NCBI GenBank assembly: GCA_903866355.1
Contig: CAIPNE010000392.1
Coordinates: 1 to 8,456, forward strand
Direction of reading: 5' to 3'
Length of the DNA: 8,456 nt
DNA from: an uncultured Gammaproteobacteria bacterium
GTDB taxonomy: Bacteria > Pseudomonadota > Gammaproteobacteria > Ga0077536
The first letter of the stretch is position 1, and the number at the start of each line of letters is the position of its first letter. Below are positions 1-7,711 of this stretch, piece by piece. Made by a program: the position numbers and the translations under genes. A model generated the notes under the pieces. That model did not search any database, had not been told where the DNA came from, and saw only the letters and a list, made by a program, of their open reading frames with translations.

Positions 1-546
1 CATCTTGCCGGCTTGATCGAGGGCATTCAGAACGCCGGCTGTCGCGTGGTTATTTTGCATGCACGCAAGGCCATTTTAGGACTCAACACCCGCGATAACC
101 GGCTGATTCCGCCGTTAGATCACGCCCGCGTCCATCGCATCAAACGGGACTTTCCAACACTTGAAATAGTGGTAAACGGGGGCTTGACCAACCTTGCGTC
201 ATCCAAAGCTCAACTCGCCCATGTGGATGGCGTGATGCTGGGACGCTCGGCCTACGACAACCCCATGCTGCTGCACACGGTGGATGCCGAGCTATTTGGC
301 CAAACGGGGCCCGGGCACACCGAAACCTCGGCGCTGGCAGCTTTCCTGCCCTATCTAGAACGGGAAGTCAGCGCTGGCGTGGCGTTGCGTCAGATGACGC
401 GGCACCTGCTAGGGCTTTTTGCCGGACAGCCGGGTGCCCGCGATTGGCGACGCTGGATCAGCGAAGTCGGGCCACGCGCCCGCGATGCTCGCGTCCTCAT
501 TGAGGATGCGTTGCTCGCCCGTTCCGGGGTCTCGAGCAACGCATAA
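1..546 (+). CDS. dusA: tRNA-dihydrouridine synthase DusA, C-terminal part (5' end outside window)
   Basis: DusA is a cytoplasmic flavoenzyme that reduces uridine to dihydrouridine in the D-loop of tRNAs (U20/U20a), using FMN and NADPH. The reading frame is open from base 1 with no start, so the N-terminal half of the TIM barrel, including the catalytic cysteine, lies off the left edge. About 181 residues are visible. They include the HARKA motif followed by a leucine- and glycine-rich step and IPPLDHARV, then VVNGG in a phosphate-binding strand, and GVMLGRSAYDNPML, the FMN-phosphate loop typical of DusA. The end is the C-terminal helical tRNA-binding domain (RQMTRHLLGLF and RDWRRWISE). The HARKA plus PPLDH pattern favours DusA over DusB or DusC. 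The gene ends in TAA and converges on thiC. Family assignment is firm; the paralogue choice is very likely. Confidence 0.93.
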   Translation, partial: HLAGLIEGIQNAGCRVVILHARKAILGLNTRDNRLIPPLDHARVHRIKRDFPTLEIVVNGGLTNLASSKAQLAHVDGVMLGRSAYDNPMLLHTVDAELFGQTGPGHTETSALAAFLPYLEREVSAGVALRQMTRHLLGLFAGQPGARDWRRWISEVGPRARDARVLIEDALLARSGVSSNA

Positions 547-551
547 ACCAC

Positions 552-569
552 CCCGCGCACTGGCGCGGG
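552..569. terminator. GC-rich hairpin between convergent dusA and thiC
   Basis: A perfect 7-bp inverted repeat, CCCGCGC-ACTG-GCGCGGG, fills most of the 27-nt gap between two converging genes. Its position suggests a shared, bidirectional transcription stop. Neither strand has a proper U-tract after the stem: the minus strand reads GTGGTTTATGC, the plus strand AGCGTTAG. It is therefore not a textbook intrinsic terminator and may act with Rho or as a 3'-end stabiliser. The stem is seen in the sequence; its role is inferred. Confidence 0.5.
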
Positions 570-573
570 AGCG

Positions 574-2460
<1,887 letters not shown>

Positions 2461-2555
2461 GAATATTCCTTCCGCTGTGGGCCATCACGGCCCGAAGCCA
2501 AAATTCGGGCGTATTTAGGGATAGATTGCGCGGGAAGGGTGCCAGTAAAGGCATC
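2461..2555 (-). promoter_or_regulatory. thiC leader expression platform with SD and anti-SD
   Basis: The leader between aptamer and start codon contains the thiC Shine-Dalgarno GGAAGG (RNA of 2473-2468, six nt from ATG after AGGA). It also contains an exact complement, CCUUCC (RNA of 2538-2533), whose pairing can be extended by GC (2531-2530) with GC (2475-2474) across one bulged C. An overlapping CUUCCC (2537-2532) can instead pair with GGGAAG at the aptamer 3' edge (2565-2560). Local hairpins are TGCC/GGCA (2553-2540), GCCCGAA/TTCGGGC with a 7-nt loop (2510-2490), and GGGCC/GGCCC (2493-2479). The last two share bases and exclude each other. There is no U-tract, so control by ribosome access is more likely than intrinsic termination. 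The pairings are read directly; the switching mechanism is inferred. Confidence 0.6.
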
Positions 2556-2658
2556 GCTGCTTCCCTACGCCGGCATTATCCGGGTCAGGTTCGAAGGGTG
2601 ATTCTCAGCGCTGCTACCCACCGTTACCGGTGAAGTGTTGCAGAGCACCCCTAGCTGC
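2556..2658 (-). ncRNA. TPP riboswitch (THI element) upstream of thiC
   Basis: On the minus strand this is a complete TPP aptamer. The conserved blocks appear in order: GGGGTGC, CTGAGA (2608-2603), ACCCTTCGAACCTGA (2599-2585), GGATAATGCC and GCGTAGGGAA (ending at 2561). P1 can be drawn as GCAGCT (2658-2653) with AGCAGC (2561-2556), six positions with one A-A mismatch. P3 pairs GCTCTGC with GCAGCGC, again with one mismatch. An extra P3a hairpin, CACCG-GTAA-CGGTG (2632-2619), has a GNRA-type tetraloop. TPP binding is expected to lower thiC expression. Homology to the family is clear from the conserved core; the exact P1 boundaries are an estimate. Confidence 0.97.
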
Positions 2659-2671
2659 TATCGCATAAGGA

Positions 2672-2677
2672 ACTATA
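2672..2677 (-). promoter_or_regulatory. Candidate -10 element for thiC transcript
   Basis: The minus strand reads TATAGT here, a fair match to TATAAT. It would start transcription near 2665, just before the riboswitch P1 strand, which is where a leader start is expected. No good -35 is seen 16-18 nt upstream, so the promoter may be weak or activator-assisted. Confidence 0.35.
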
Positions 2678-2762
2678 GCGTATTATTCTGCGCCTATTCT
2701 AGGCTCCTGCGAGACCCCATTGGGTCCGAATCCTAGCCTCCAAACTCTCGCGAGTGCCGCCA
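2678..2762. promoter_or_regulatory. Divergent intergenic region, thiC / methyltransferase-like gene
   Basis: This short region must hold the upstream part of the thiC promoter and the promoter of the plus-strand operon. On the plus strand TATTAT (2681-2686) and TATTCT (2695-2700) could be -10 elements, but neither has a convincing -35. A small inverted repeat GACCC-CATT-GGGTC lies at 2713-2726, and the palindrome CTCGCGAG lies at 2747-2754, just before the first gene. Either could be a binding site or chance. No confident promoter can be named. Confidence 0.35.
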
Positions 2763-3422
2763 ATGACGATGGATTTTCACCAAGCCCGCTTCAACATGGT
2801 TGAACAGCAAATTAGAACCTGGGACGTCCTAGACCAAGGCATTCTGGATGCGCTGCTGGACCTCCCACGCGATGCCTTTGTCCCGGAAGACTTCCGCCTG
2901 CTCGCCTACTCCGACACCCGCATTCCGCTGGGACACGGGCAGTTCATGATGCACCCACGCGTTGAGGCGCGGATGGTTCAGGCGCTCAATCCCGCCTCCG
3001 GTGAGCGTGCGCTAGAAATTGGCACGGGGAGCGGCTACGTCACGGCGTTGCTGGCGCACTTTGCGCGCAACGTGTTGACTTACGAGATTGAACCCGAGCT
3101 CGCAGCCTCGGCGCAGCGTCGCTTTCGGGCGCGTGGTGCGGCCAACATCACGAGCATCGCCGGCGACGGGTTGGCTGGCGCACCCACGCGCGGCCCGTTC
3201 GATGTCATTGCTGTAACCGGCGCCCTGCTGCGCCGAAGCGTCGAATTAGAATCCCAGTTGGCAATCGGCGGGCGACTGTTCGCCGTGATCGGCCAGGGAC
3301 ACGCCATGGAAGCACTCTTGATCACTCGCACGAGCGCGCAGAGCTTTAGCGTGGAGTCGCTGTTTGAAACCGAATTGGAGCCGCTAGTCGGTGCCGAGCC
3401 CGTGCCGCGTTTCTCTTTTTGA
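2763..3422 (+). CDS. Protein-L-isoaspartate O-methyltransferase-like protein
   Basis: This is a SAM-dependent methyltransferase of the PCMT fold, 219 residues from ATG 2763. An in-frame GTG at 2754 and an ATG at 2769 are alternatives. No start has a strong SD; GAG about eight nt before 2763 slightly favours that one. The N-terminus (FNMVEQQIRTWDVLD) is typical of the PCMT-like family. SAM motif I is LEIGTGSGY (84-92), followed by acidic YEIE (107-110), GDG (134-136) and FDVIAVTGAL (146-155). In classical enzymes the pre-motif reads GQTISxP and supplies a catalytic Ser/Thr. Here it is GQFMMHP (59-65), with Met63 in the Ser position. SAM binding is therefore well supported, but repair of isoaspartyl residues is doubtful. 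The gene ends four nt before the rhodanese start and leads an operon with tolC. Confidence 0.85.
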   Translation: MTMDFHQARFNMVEQQIRTWDVLDQGILDALLDLPRDAFVPEDFRLLAYSDTRIPLGHGQFMMHPRVEARMVQALNPASGERALEIGTGSGYVTALLAHFARNVLTYEIEPELAASAQRRFRARGAANITSIAGDGLAGAPTRGPFDVIAVTGALLRRSVELESQLAIGGRLFAVIGQGHAMEALLITRTSAQSFSVESLFETELEPLVGAEPVPRFSF

Positions 3423-3426
3423 AGGT

Positions 3427-3741
3427 ATGAACGACATCGACGTCGAACAGTTGGCGCAGCGCTTACCCACGGCCGACTACATCCTGCTCGATGTGCGGGA
3501 AACTTGGGAATTTGCGCTGTGCCAAATTCAAGGGTCTATCCATATTCCGCTAGGCGATCTCCCGAACCGTACGGCAGGCTTGGCACGTGACCGATCCGTG
3601 GTGGTCATCTGCCACCATGGCGTGCGAAGTAGAGCCGCCCAGTACTATTTGCTTGAGCAAGGCTGGACGGATGTTTTTAACCTGACTGGCGGCATCGATG
3701 CTTGGGCGCGAACCGTCGATCCAAAAATGACCACCTACTGA
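3427..3741 (+). CDS. Single-domain rhodanese-like sulfurtransferase
   Basis: The product is a 104-residue cytoplasmic rhodanese domain of the GlpE/PspE size class; members move sulfane sulfur through a cysteine persulfide. Visible motifs are ILLDVRETWEF (19-29), GSIHIPLGDLP (36-46), and the active loop CHHGVRS with Cys62. The six-residue loop fits sulfurtransferases rather than Cdc25-like phosphatases. The NLTGGIDAWARTVDP block (75-89) is typical of the group. ATG 3427 matches where such proteins normally begin. The GAAGG in front (3421-3425) leaves only one nt of spacing and overlaps the upstream TGA, so initiation probably depends on ribosomes ending the upstream gene. A GTG at 3391 in the same frame is possible but would add a stretch unlike the family. 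No signal peptide is seen. The acceptor substrate is unknown. Confidence 0.9.
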   Translation: MNDIDVEQLAQRLPTADYILLDVRETWEFALCQIQGSIHIPLGDLPNRTAGLARDRSVVVICHHGVRSRAAQYYLLEQGWTDVFNLTGGIDAWARTVDPKMTTY

Positions 3742-3785
3742 CGAATAATTTCGCTTTTAATGTCTCAATACAGGGCCCGCAACGC

Positions 3786-5165
3786 ATGTTCGCCGTGACT
3801 CGACTTCCCGCAAGGCAGACGCTATTGGTTGCCGTATTTCTGATGAGCTCCAGCGGAATAGCGCCGGCGGCCGATCTCGTCGAACTGCTCAAACTCGCGG
3901 AGCACAGTGAACCGCTGTACCGAGAGGCTCAGGAGACCGCGCTGGCGGTGGCTGAAAACATTCCGCAGGCACGTGCCTTGTTATGGAAGCCCGAATTAGC
4001 CTTTACCGTTGGTGGCAGCACTAACGCTCTCGACATCACAACCGCCCGCGACCCCGCGGGACGCTCCGCCTCGTATGAGGGTTCTGATTACCGCGTCACG
4101 TTGCGCCAACCGGTCTACCACCACGACCGTTACCTGCGTTTGCAGCAGGCCGATAAACGTCTACACCAAGCACAATTAGAAGTAGATGCGTCATGGCAGA
4201 GCTTGATGGTACGGGTGGCCGAACGCTACTTCGCCGTATTGGGCGCCCAAGATGACCTCAGTTTCGCCCGTGCCGAACGTGAATCCCTCTCAGGGCAACT
4301 GGAACAGGCAAAGCAGCGTTTCGATGTTGGCTTAATTGCGATTACCGACGTACAAGAAGCGCAAGCTGGTTACGATCGGGCTTTTGCACAGGTCATTACG
4401 GCCGAAAACGCTTTGCAGAACGCCGAAGAAGGGCTGCGTGAGGTGACTGGAGATTATCCATCCAGCCTGTGGACGCTCGGCGAAAAGCTGCCACTGGAAC
4501 GCCCCTCGCCCAACGACGTGGGCCGCTGGACAGAAACCGCCATCAGCCAGAATCTTGACGTAGCGGCGGCGCTGGTCGCCACCCAAATTGCTGAGGACGA
4601 CATCGCCATCGCGAGCGCTGGTCACTATCCCACCATTGATATCGACGGCAGCCACGGCTACAACAACGCCGGCGGGCAATTTGGTGATGTGCAAACAACG
4701 CACAGCGATATTGGCATTCGTCTGAACGTCCCGCTTTATTCGGGGGGAACTGTGGTGTCCCAAACCCGTCAGGCCAATCATACGCACGCCGCAGCATTGG
4801 AAAGACTAGAACGCAGTCGTCGGACGACCTACCGCCGAGCGCGCGAGTCATTTTTAGGGGTGGTGACGCAAATCAGCGCGGTCCAGGCCTTGGGGCAATC
4901 GGTCATCTCCTCCGCAACGGCGTTGGAATCAACTCGGGCGGGCTTCGATGTGGGAACTCGTACCACAGTCGATGTGGTGACCGCAGAACGCGGGTTATCC
5001 CAAGCGCGACGTGATCTTTCACGCGCCCGCTATGAGTACATTCTGAACCTACTGCGCCTGAAACAGGCCGCAGGCACACTGGCCCCCACGGACATCGCCA
5101 TTACCAATTCTTGGTTAAAACCCCCCATCCTCGCCACCGCCTTACCAACCCCAGCACCCCGATAA
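3786..5165 (+). CDS. tolC: TolC-type outer membrane efflux channel
   Basis: TolC trimers form the outer-membrane exit duct for type I secretion and RND/ABC multidrug pumps. From ATG 3786 the protein is 459 residues. A signal peptide spans about 1-28, with hydrophobic TLLVAVFLM and a likely cut after APA (26-28). Two outer-membrane efflux repeats follow. The first ends in RFDVGLIAITDVQEAQAGYD (178-197) and the second in GFDVGTRTTVDVVTAERG (386-403), the internal duplication expected of TolC. NVPLYSGGTV (324-333) matches the strand region before the second repeat, and long heptad-like helices build the tunnel. Key stretches resemble E. coli TolC closely. The frame stays open upstream to 3702, but that part overlaps the rhodanese gene and lacks a signal peptide. 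AGGG (3772-3775) is a distant SD. The C-terminal tail is short and proline-rich. No pump or adaptor gene is adjacent, suggesting shared use. Confidence 0.93.
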   Translation: MFAVTRLPARQTLLVAVFLMSSSGIAPAADLVELLKLAEHSEPLYREAQETALAVAENIPQARALLWKPELAFTVGGSTNALDITTARDPAGRSASYEGSDYRVTLRQPVYHHDRYLRLQQADKRLHQAQLEVDASWQSLMVRVAERYFAVLGAQDDLSFARAERESLSGQLEQAKQRFDVGLIAITDVQEAQAGYDRAFAQVITAENALQNAEEGLREVTGDYPSSLWTLGEKLPLERPSPNDVGRWTETAISQNLDVAAALVATQIAEDDIAIASAGHYPTIDIDGSHGYNNAGGQFGDVQTTHSDIGIRLNVPLYSGGTVVSQTRQANHTHAAALERLERSRRTTYRRARESFLGVVTQISAVQALGQSVISSATALESTRAGFDVGTRTTVDVVTAERGLSQARRDLSRARYEYILNLLRLKQAAGTLAPTDIAITNSWLKPPILATALPTPAPR

Positions 5166-5179
5166 AGGCGGCGACGACG

Positions 5180-5755
5180 ATGAACAACCGCTTTCCTGGC
5201 GCTTTGAAATTGGCCGCCGAGAACTCCGTCTTGGTCGTCGTGGACGTGCAAAGCAGACTGGGTCAGGCAATGCCTCCCAAGGTGCTTAACCGCGTGTTGC
5301 AAAATACCGCCCTGCTCGCACGCGCAGCCACCCTCCTCGAGGTACCGGTGCTGCACACCGAGCAATATCCCAAGGGTTTGGGGAACACGCACCCGACGGT
5401 GGCCGAGGCCTTACCCAAAAATTGTAAACTTTTCGTCAAAACAGCTTTTAGCTGTCTGGACGCGGAAGGGTTTGCCGCCTCGATCGCGGCACTCGATCGA
5501 CGTCACGTGGTGTTAGTGGGCATGGAGGCGCATATCTGCGTACTGCAAACCGCCCAAGACCTGCTGGCCTCGGGGGCTGAGGTGTTTGTGGTGGAAGACG
5601 CTATTTGTTCGCGCCGCCTCGAAAACTATCAAAACGCGTTGGACCGGCTGCGCGCCTGCCGGATTAACGTGGTGAGCGCAGAATCAGTGGTTTTTGAGTG
5701 GTTAGGGGACTCTCGTCACCCGCAGTTCAAAGCCATCCAGGCTTGGTTACGTTAG
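5180..5755 (+). CDS. Isochorismatase-fold cysteine hydrolase, ISOC2/YcaC-like
   Basis: The 191-residue protein belongs to the isochorismatase-like cysteine hydrolases. The probable catalytic triad is Asp22 (VVVDVQ), Lys87 (FVKTAFSC) and Cys120 (GMEAHICVLQ); GMEAH carries the usual cis-peptide turn before the cysteine. EQYPKGLG (61-68), DAICSRR (140-146) and the C-terminal HPQFKAIQ (180-187) are hallmarks of the ISOC2 subgroup, whose members lack a firmly known substrate. True isochorismatase activity is unlikely, since no siderophore or menaquinone genes are nearby. ATG 5180 follows AAAGG at 5164-5168 with 11 nt spacing; the frame runs further back into tolC but without family similarity. It lies 14 nt after tolC, suggesting co-transcription. 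Its 3' end overlaps the opposite-strand exonuclease gene. A cytoplasmic hydrolase of unknown small amide or ester is the safest call. Confidence 0.9.
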   Translation: MNNRFPGALKLAAENSVLVVVDVQSRLGQAMPPKVLNRVLQNTALLARAATLLEVPVLHTEQYPKGLGNTHPTVAEALPKNCKLFVKTAFSCLDAEGFAASIAALDRRHVVLVGMEAHICVLQTAQDLLASGAEVFVVEDAICSRRLENYQNALDRLRACRINVVSAESVVFEWLGDSRHPQFKAIQAWLR

Positions 5756-6313
5756 CGCTTGACCGTCAGAAGCTTCTGGCGAGACACCCTTGGTGCGCAC
5801 ATAAGCCGCCTGCAAAATTAAGGCATCGGCGCTCGCCCGGTGCCGTGTCAGCCGTAGTGAGTCCCGCGCGAATATCTTGGACATCGCCCAGGCGGTTTTC
5901 TCCTCCTCGTTCAGCAAGCCCACCAAGGCGTCCAGACGAAAGCGCTGCGGTAATTCGGCACGCTCAAACAACAAGGCCAACCACGAACTATCAACACCCC
6001 ACGCGTCGGTATAAACCGTCATGCCCGCCAAAAGTTGATTGAGGCGCTGGGCAATCTCACGTGGTGGGCGTCCGCGTCTTAACAACATCTCGGGCGAGAT
6101 ACCGTGGAGATTGGCAGCCGACGGGTCCCAGTGGGTCCAATCCGACTCCCGCTTAACCAGAAAGCATTCACTGCGGCCACTGTTTAGCGCCACGCCGATT
6201 TCAATCGGATAGCTGCCCCGCCCAAAGCCCGAGGCTTCGATATCGAGGATGACCGGCCTTATAAACACCTCAGAGGGACCGCCTGCGCCCGCAAACTGGG
6301 TTCCAGATCGCAT
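5747..6313 (-). CDS. Small DEDDh-family 3'-5' exonuclease
   Basis: This 188-residue protein has the three exonuclease motifs of the DnaQ-like DEDDh superfamily. ExoI is VILDIEASGFG, with Asp24 and Glu26 as metal ligands. ExoII lies in YTDAWGVDSSWLALLF, with Asp108 the probable ligand (Asp103 sits five residues before it). ExoIII is LTRHRASADA, with His158 and Asp163. Such enzymes release nucleotides from 3' ends of DNA or RNA with two metal ions. It is not a close match in layout to oligoribonuclease, RNase T or the DNA polymerase proofreading subunit, so I give no gene name. The ATG at 6313 has a good SD, AGGTG, five nt upstream; a GTG at residue 16 is an alternative that would start nearer the ExoI strand. 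It lies 129 nt downstream of waaA in the same direction. Confidence 0.85.
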   Translation of the reverse strand: MRSGTQFAGAGGPSEVFIRPVILDIEASGFGRGSYPIEIGVALNSGRSECFLVKRESDWTHWDPSAANLHGISPEMLLRRGRPPREIAQRLNQLLAGMTVYTDAWGVDSSWLALLFERAELPQRFRLDALVGLLNEEEKTAWAMSKIFARDSLRLTRHRASADALILQAAYVRTKGVSPEASDGQALT

Positions 6314-6367
6314 GATTACACCTAAAATGATGGGCCATGAAGCACCAACCTGCGCTGTGCGAAGGTT

Positions 6368-6394
6368 AGATTAAAACCACCCTAGCACACCCAA
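6368..6394 (-). promoter_or_regulatory. Weak candidate promoter for the exonuclease gene
   Basis: In the 129-nt waaA-exonuclease gap the minus strand reads TTGGGT (6394-6389), then 15 nt, then TAATCT (6373-6368). The elements resemble -35 and -10 boxes, but the spacer is shorter than the preferred 17. The gap also has CCAAC/GTTGG (6391-6395 with 6407-6411). Nothing else is recognisable there. Confidence 0.2.
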
Positions 6395-6442
6395 CCGACA
6401 GGCCGTGTTGGACCGGCGACATCGAGGTCCCCACCTGTTGGC

Positions 6443-7711
6443 TTATTGCAGACCCGCGTCGACCAGCAACGCCAGCACGCTCATCGTAGCGCCCCGATTG
6501 TGCACGACCATCTGCCGCCCAGCGTGCCCAGCCTCGTCGCGAGCCTCGCTGTGTGCTAGCCAATCGCCCAGCGTCGTCGCAAGTTCTGGCGCGTTGGCGG
6601 CAATCCGCAACGCACCGACTGCGGTTAATTTGTTCGAAATTTCTAAAAAATTGTCTAAGTACGGCCCGGTCACGACCGGCACACCGAGGCTGGCGGGTTC
6701 CAGCATGTTCTGGCCGCCCAGCGGGAATAGACTACCGCCCACGAAAGCGACATCAGCAGCCGCGTAGAAACGTAGCAACTCGCCCATGGAGTCCAACAAA
6801 AACACTTCTGTTTCTGGCTCGCAAGGCGCTGCTTCGCGCCGGCGTACCGCGCGCCAGCCTTCGCGCCGAATTAACTCGGCGACCGACTCGAAACGCTCCG
6901 GATGTCTGGGTGCGACAACCAATAACGCATCGGGAAATTGATGTCGCAACAGCCGGAAAGCCCGCAGCAAGACGATTTCCTCGCCTTCACGCGTACTGCC
7001 CGCCACCCAGATGGGTCGGTTAACACCCAGCTCACGCCGAATAGCTGCCCCTTCCTCAAAGAGGCTCGCCGGTAGATGCACATCAAATTTAAGACTGCCT
7101 GTGACCACTAACCGCGACCGATCAACGCCCAGCTCGTGCAGGCGATTAGCATCTTCCGTTGTTTGCGCAGCCACCCTTGTAAGCTGCCCCAGCATGCTGC
7201 GGGTCAACTGACCGAGATAGCGATAGCCACGCGCCGAGCGCTCCGACATGCGCCCGTTCACCAAAATGATCGGCGTGTGGCGTTGCGCACATTCGTGGAT
7301 CACGTTGGGCCAAAGCTCGGTCTCGATCAGCAATAGCATGCGGGGCTTAAAGTGCCGTAAAAACTGCCCGACAGCCCACGGGATGTCGTAGGGAAAATAG
7401 ACGTGATGAACTGTTTCACCAAACTGACGGACCACCGTCGCAGCCCCGGTAGGCGTGGTGGTGGTGATGAGAATATCCCTGAAGGGGTAGCGTTCGCGCA
7501 GCGCCTTGACAAGCGGTGCCGCCGCGCCGACCTCGCCCACAGAAACTGCGTGTACCCAAATGGGTGAGTCCAAACGTGGCCGCGTCTGGTACCAACCTAG
7601 GCGCTCGCGCCAACGATCGCGATAAGCGGGATTACGTATCGCCTGCCAAGCGAGGCGGCCAAGAATCAGCGGCAAACACCAACAGAGTAGCGCGGTGTAA
7701 ATCCGCCTCAC
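6443..7711 (-). CDS. waaA: 3-deoxy-D-manno-octulosonic acid (Kdo) transferase WaaA
   Basis: WaaA (KdtA) transfers Kdo from CMP-Kdo to the lipid A precursor at the cytoplasmic face of the inner membrane, the first step of LPS core assembly. The 422-residue product has the family's N-terminal hydrophobic anchor (about 5-23), then the GT30 acceptor domain with HAVSVGEV, whose Glu60 is at the position of the known catalytic base. ITTTTPTG (82-89), FPYD (106-109) and LIETELWPN (128-136) follow. The donor domain shows TGSLKFD (204-210), VAGSTREGEE (236-245), APRHPERF (267-274) and GGSLFPLGGQNMLEPASLGVPV (325-346). The GTG start overlaps the hldD stop as GTGA, which suggests translational coupling; no clear SD is seen. 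Whether it adds one or two Kdo residues cannot be read from the sequence. Confidence 0.96.
   Translation of the reverse strand: MRRIYTALLCWCLPLILGRLAWQAIRNPAYRDRWRERLGWYQTRPRLDSPIWVHAVSVGEVGAAAPLVKALRERYPFRDILITTTTPTGAATVVRQFGETVHHVYFPYDIPWAVGQFLRHFKPRMLLLIETELWPNVIHECAQRHTPIILVNGRMSERSARGYRYLGQLTRSMLGQLTRVAAQTTEDANRLHELGVDRSRLVVTGSLKFDVHLPASLFEEGAAIRRELGVNRPIWVAGSTREGEEIVLLRAFRLLRHQFPDALLVVAPRHPERFESVAELIRREGWRAVRRREAAPCEPETEVFLLDSMGELLRFYAAADVAFVGGSLFPLGGQNMLEPASLGVPVVTGPYLDNFLEISNKLTAVGALRIAANAPELATTLGDWLAHSEARDEAGHAGRQMVVHNRGATMSVLALLVDAGLQ

Noticed and set aside
2747..2754. CTCGCGAG palindrome as an operator
   Set aside because: An eight-base palindrome in GC-rich DNA is expected by chance, and no second copy is seen in the window's intergenic regions.
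3702..3785. Upstream extension of the tolC frame to 3702
   Set aside because: It overlaps the rhodanese gene and would place a non-signal sequence ahead of a good signal peptide starting at 3786.
4332..4787. Minus-strand open frame opposite tolC
   Set aside because: The plus strand has unmistakable TolC repeats; the antisense product resembles nothing known to me.
6335..6367. Tiny plus-strand frame of ten codons starting ATGAAGCAC in the waaA-exonuclease gap
   Set aside because: There is no SD, no promoter and no downstream gene on that strand for a leader peptide to control.
6391..6411. Inverted repeat CCAAC/GTTGG after waaA as an intrinsic terminator
   Set aside because: The stem is only 5 bp with an 11-nt loop, and the nearest T-run on the minus strand is about 14 nt further on.
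6553..7023. Plus-strand open frame opposite waaA
   Set aside because: It is antisense to conserved WaaA motifs, low in complexity and rich in Arg and Pro, as expected of a shadow frame.
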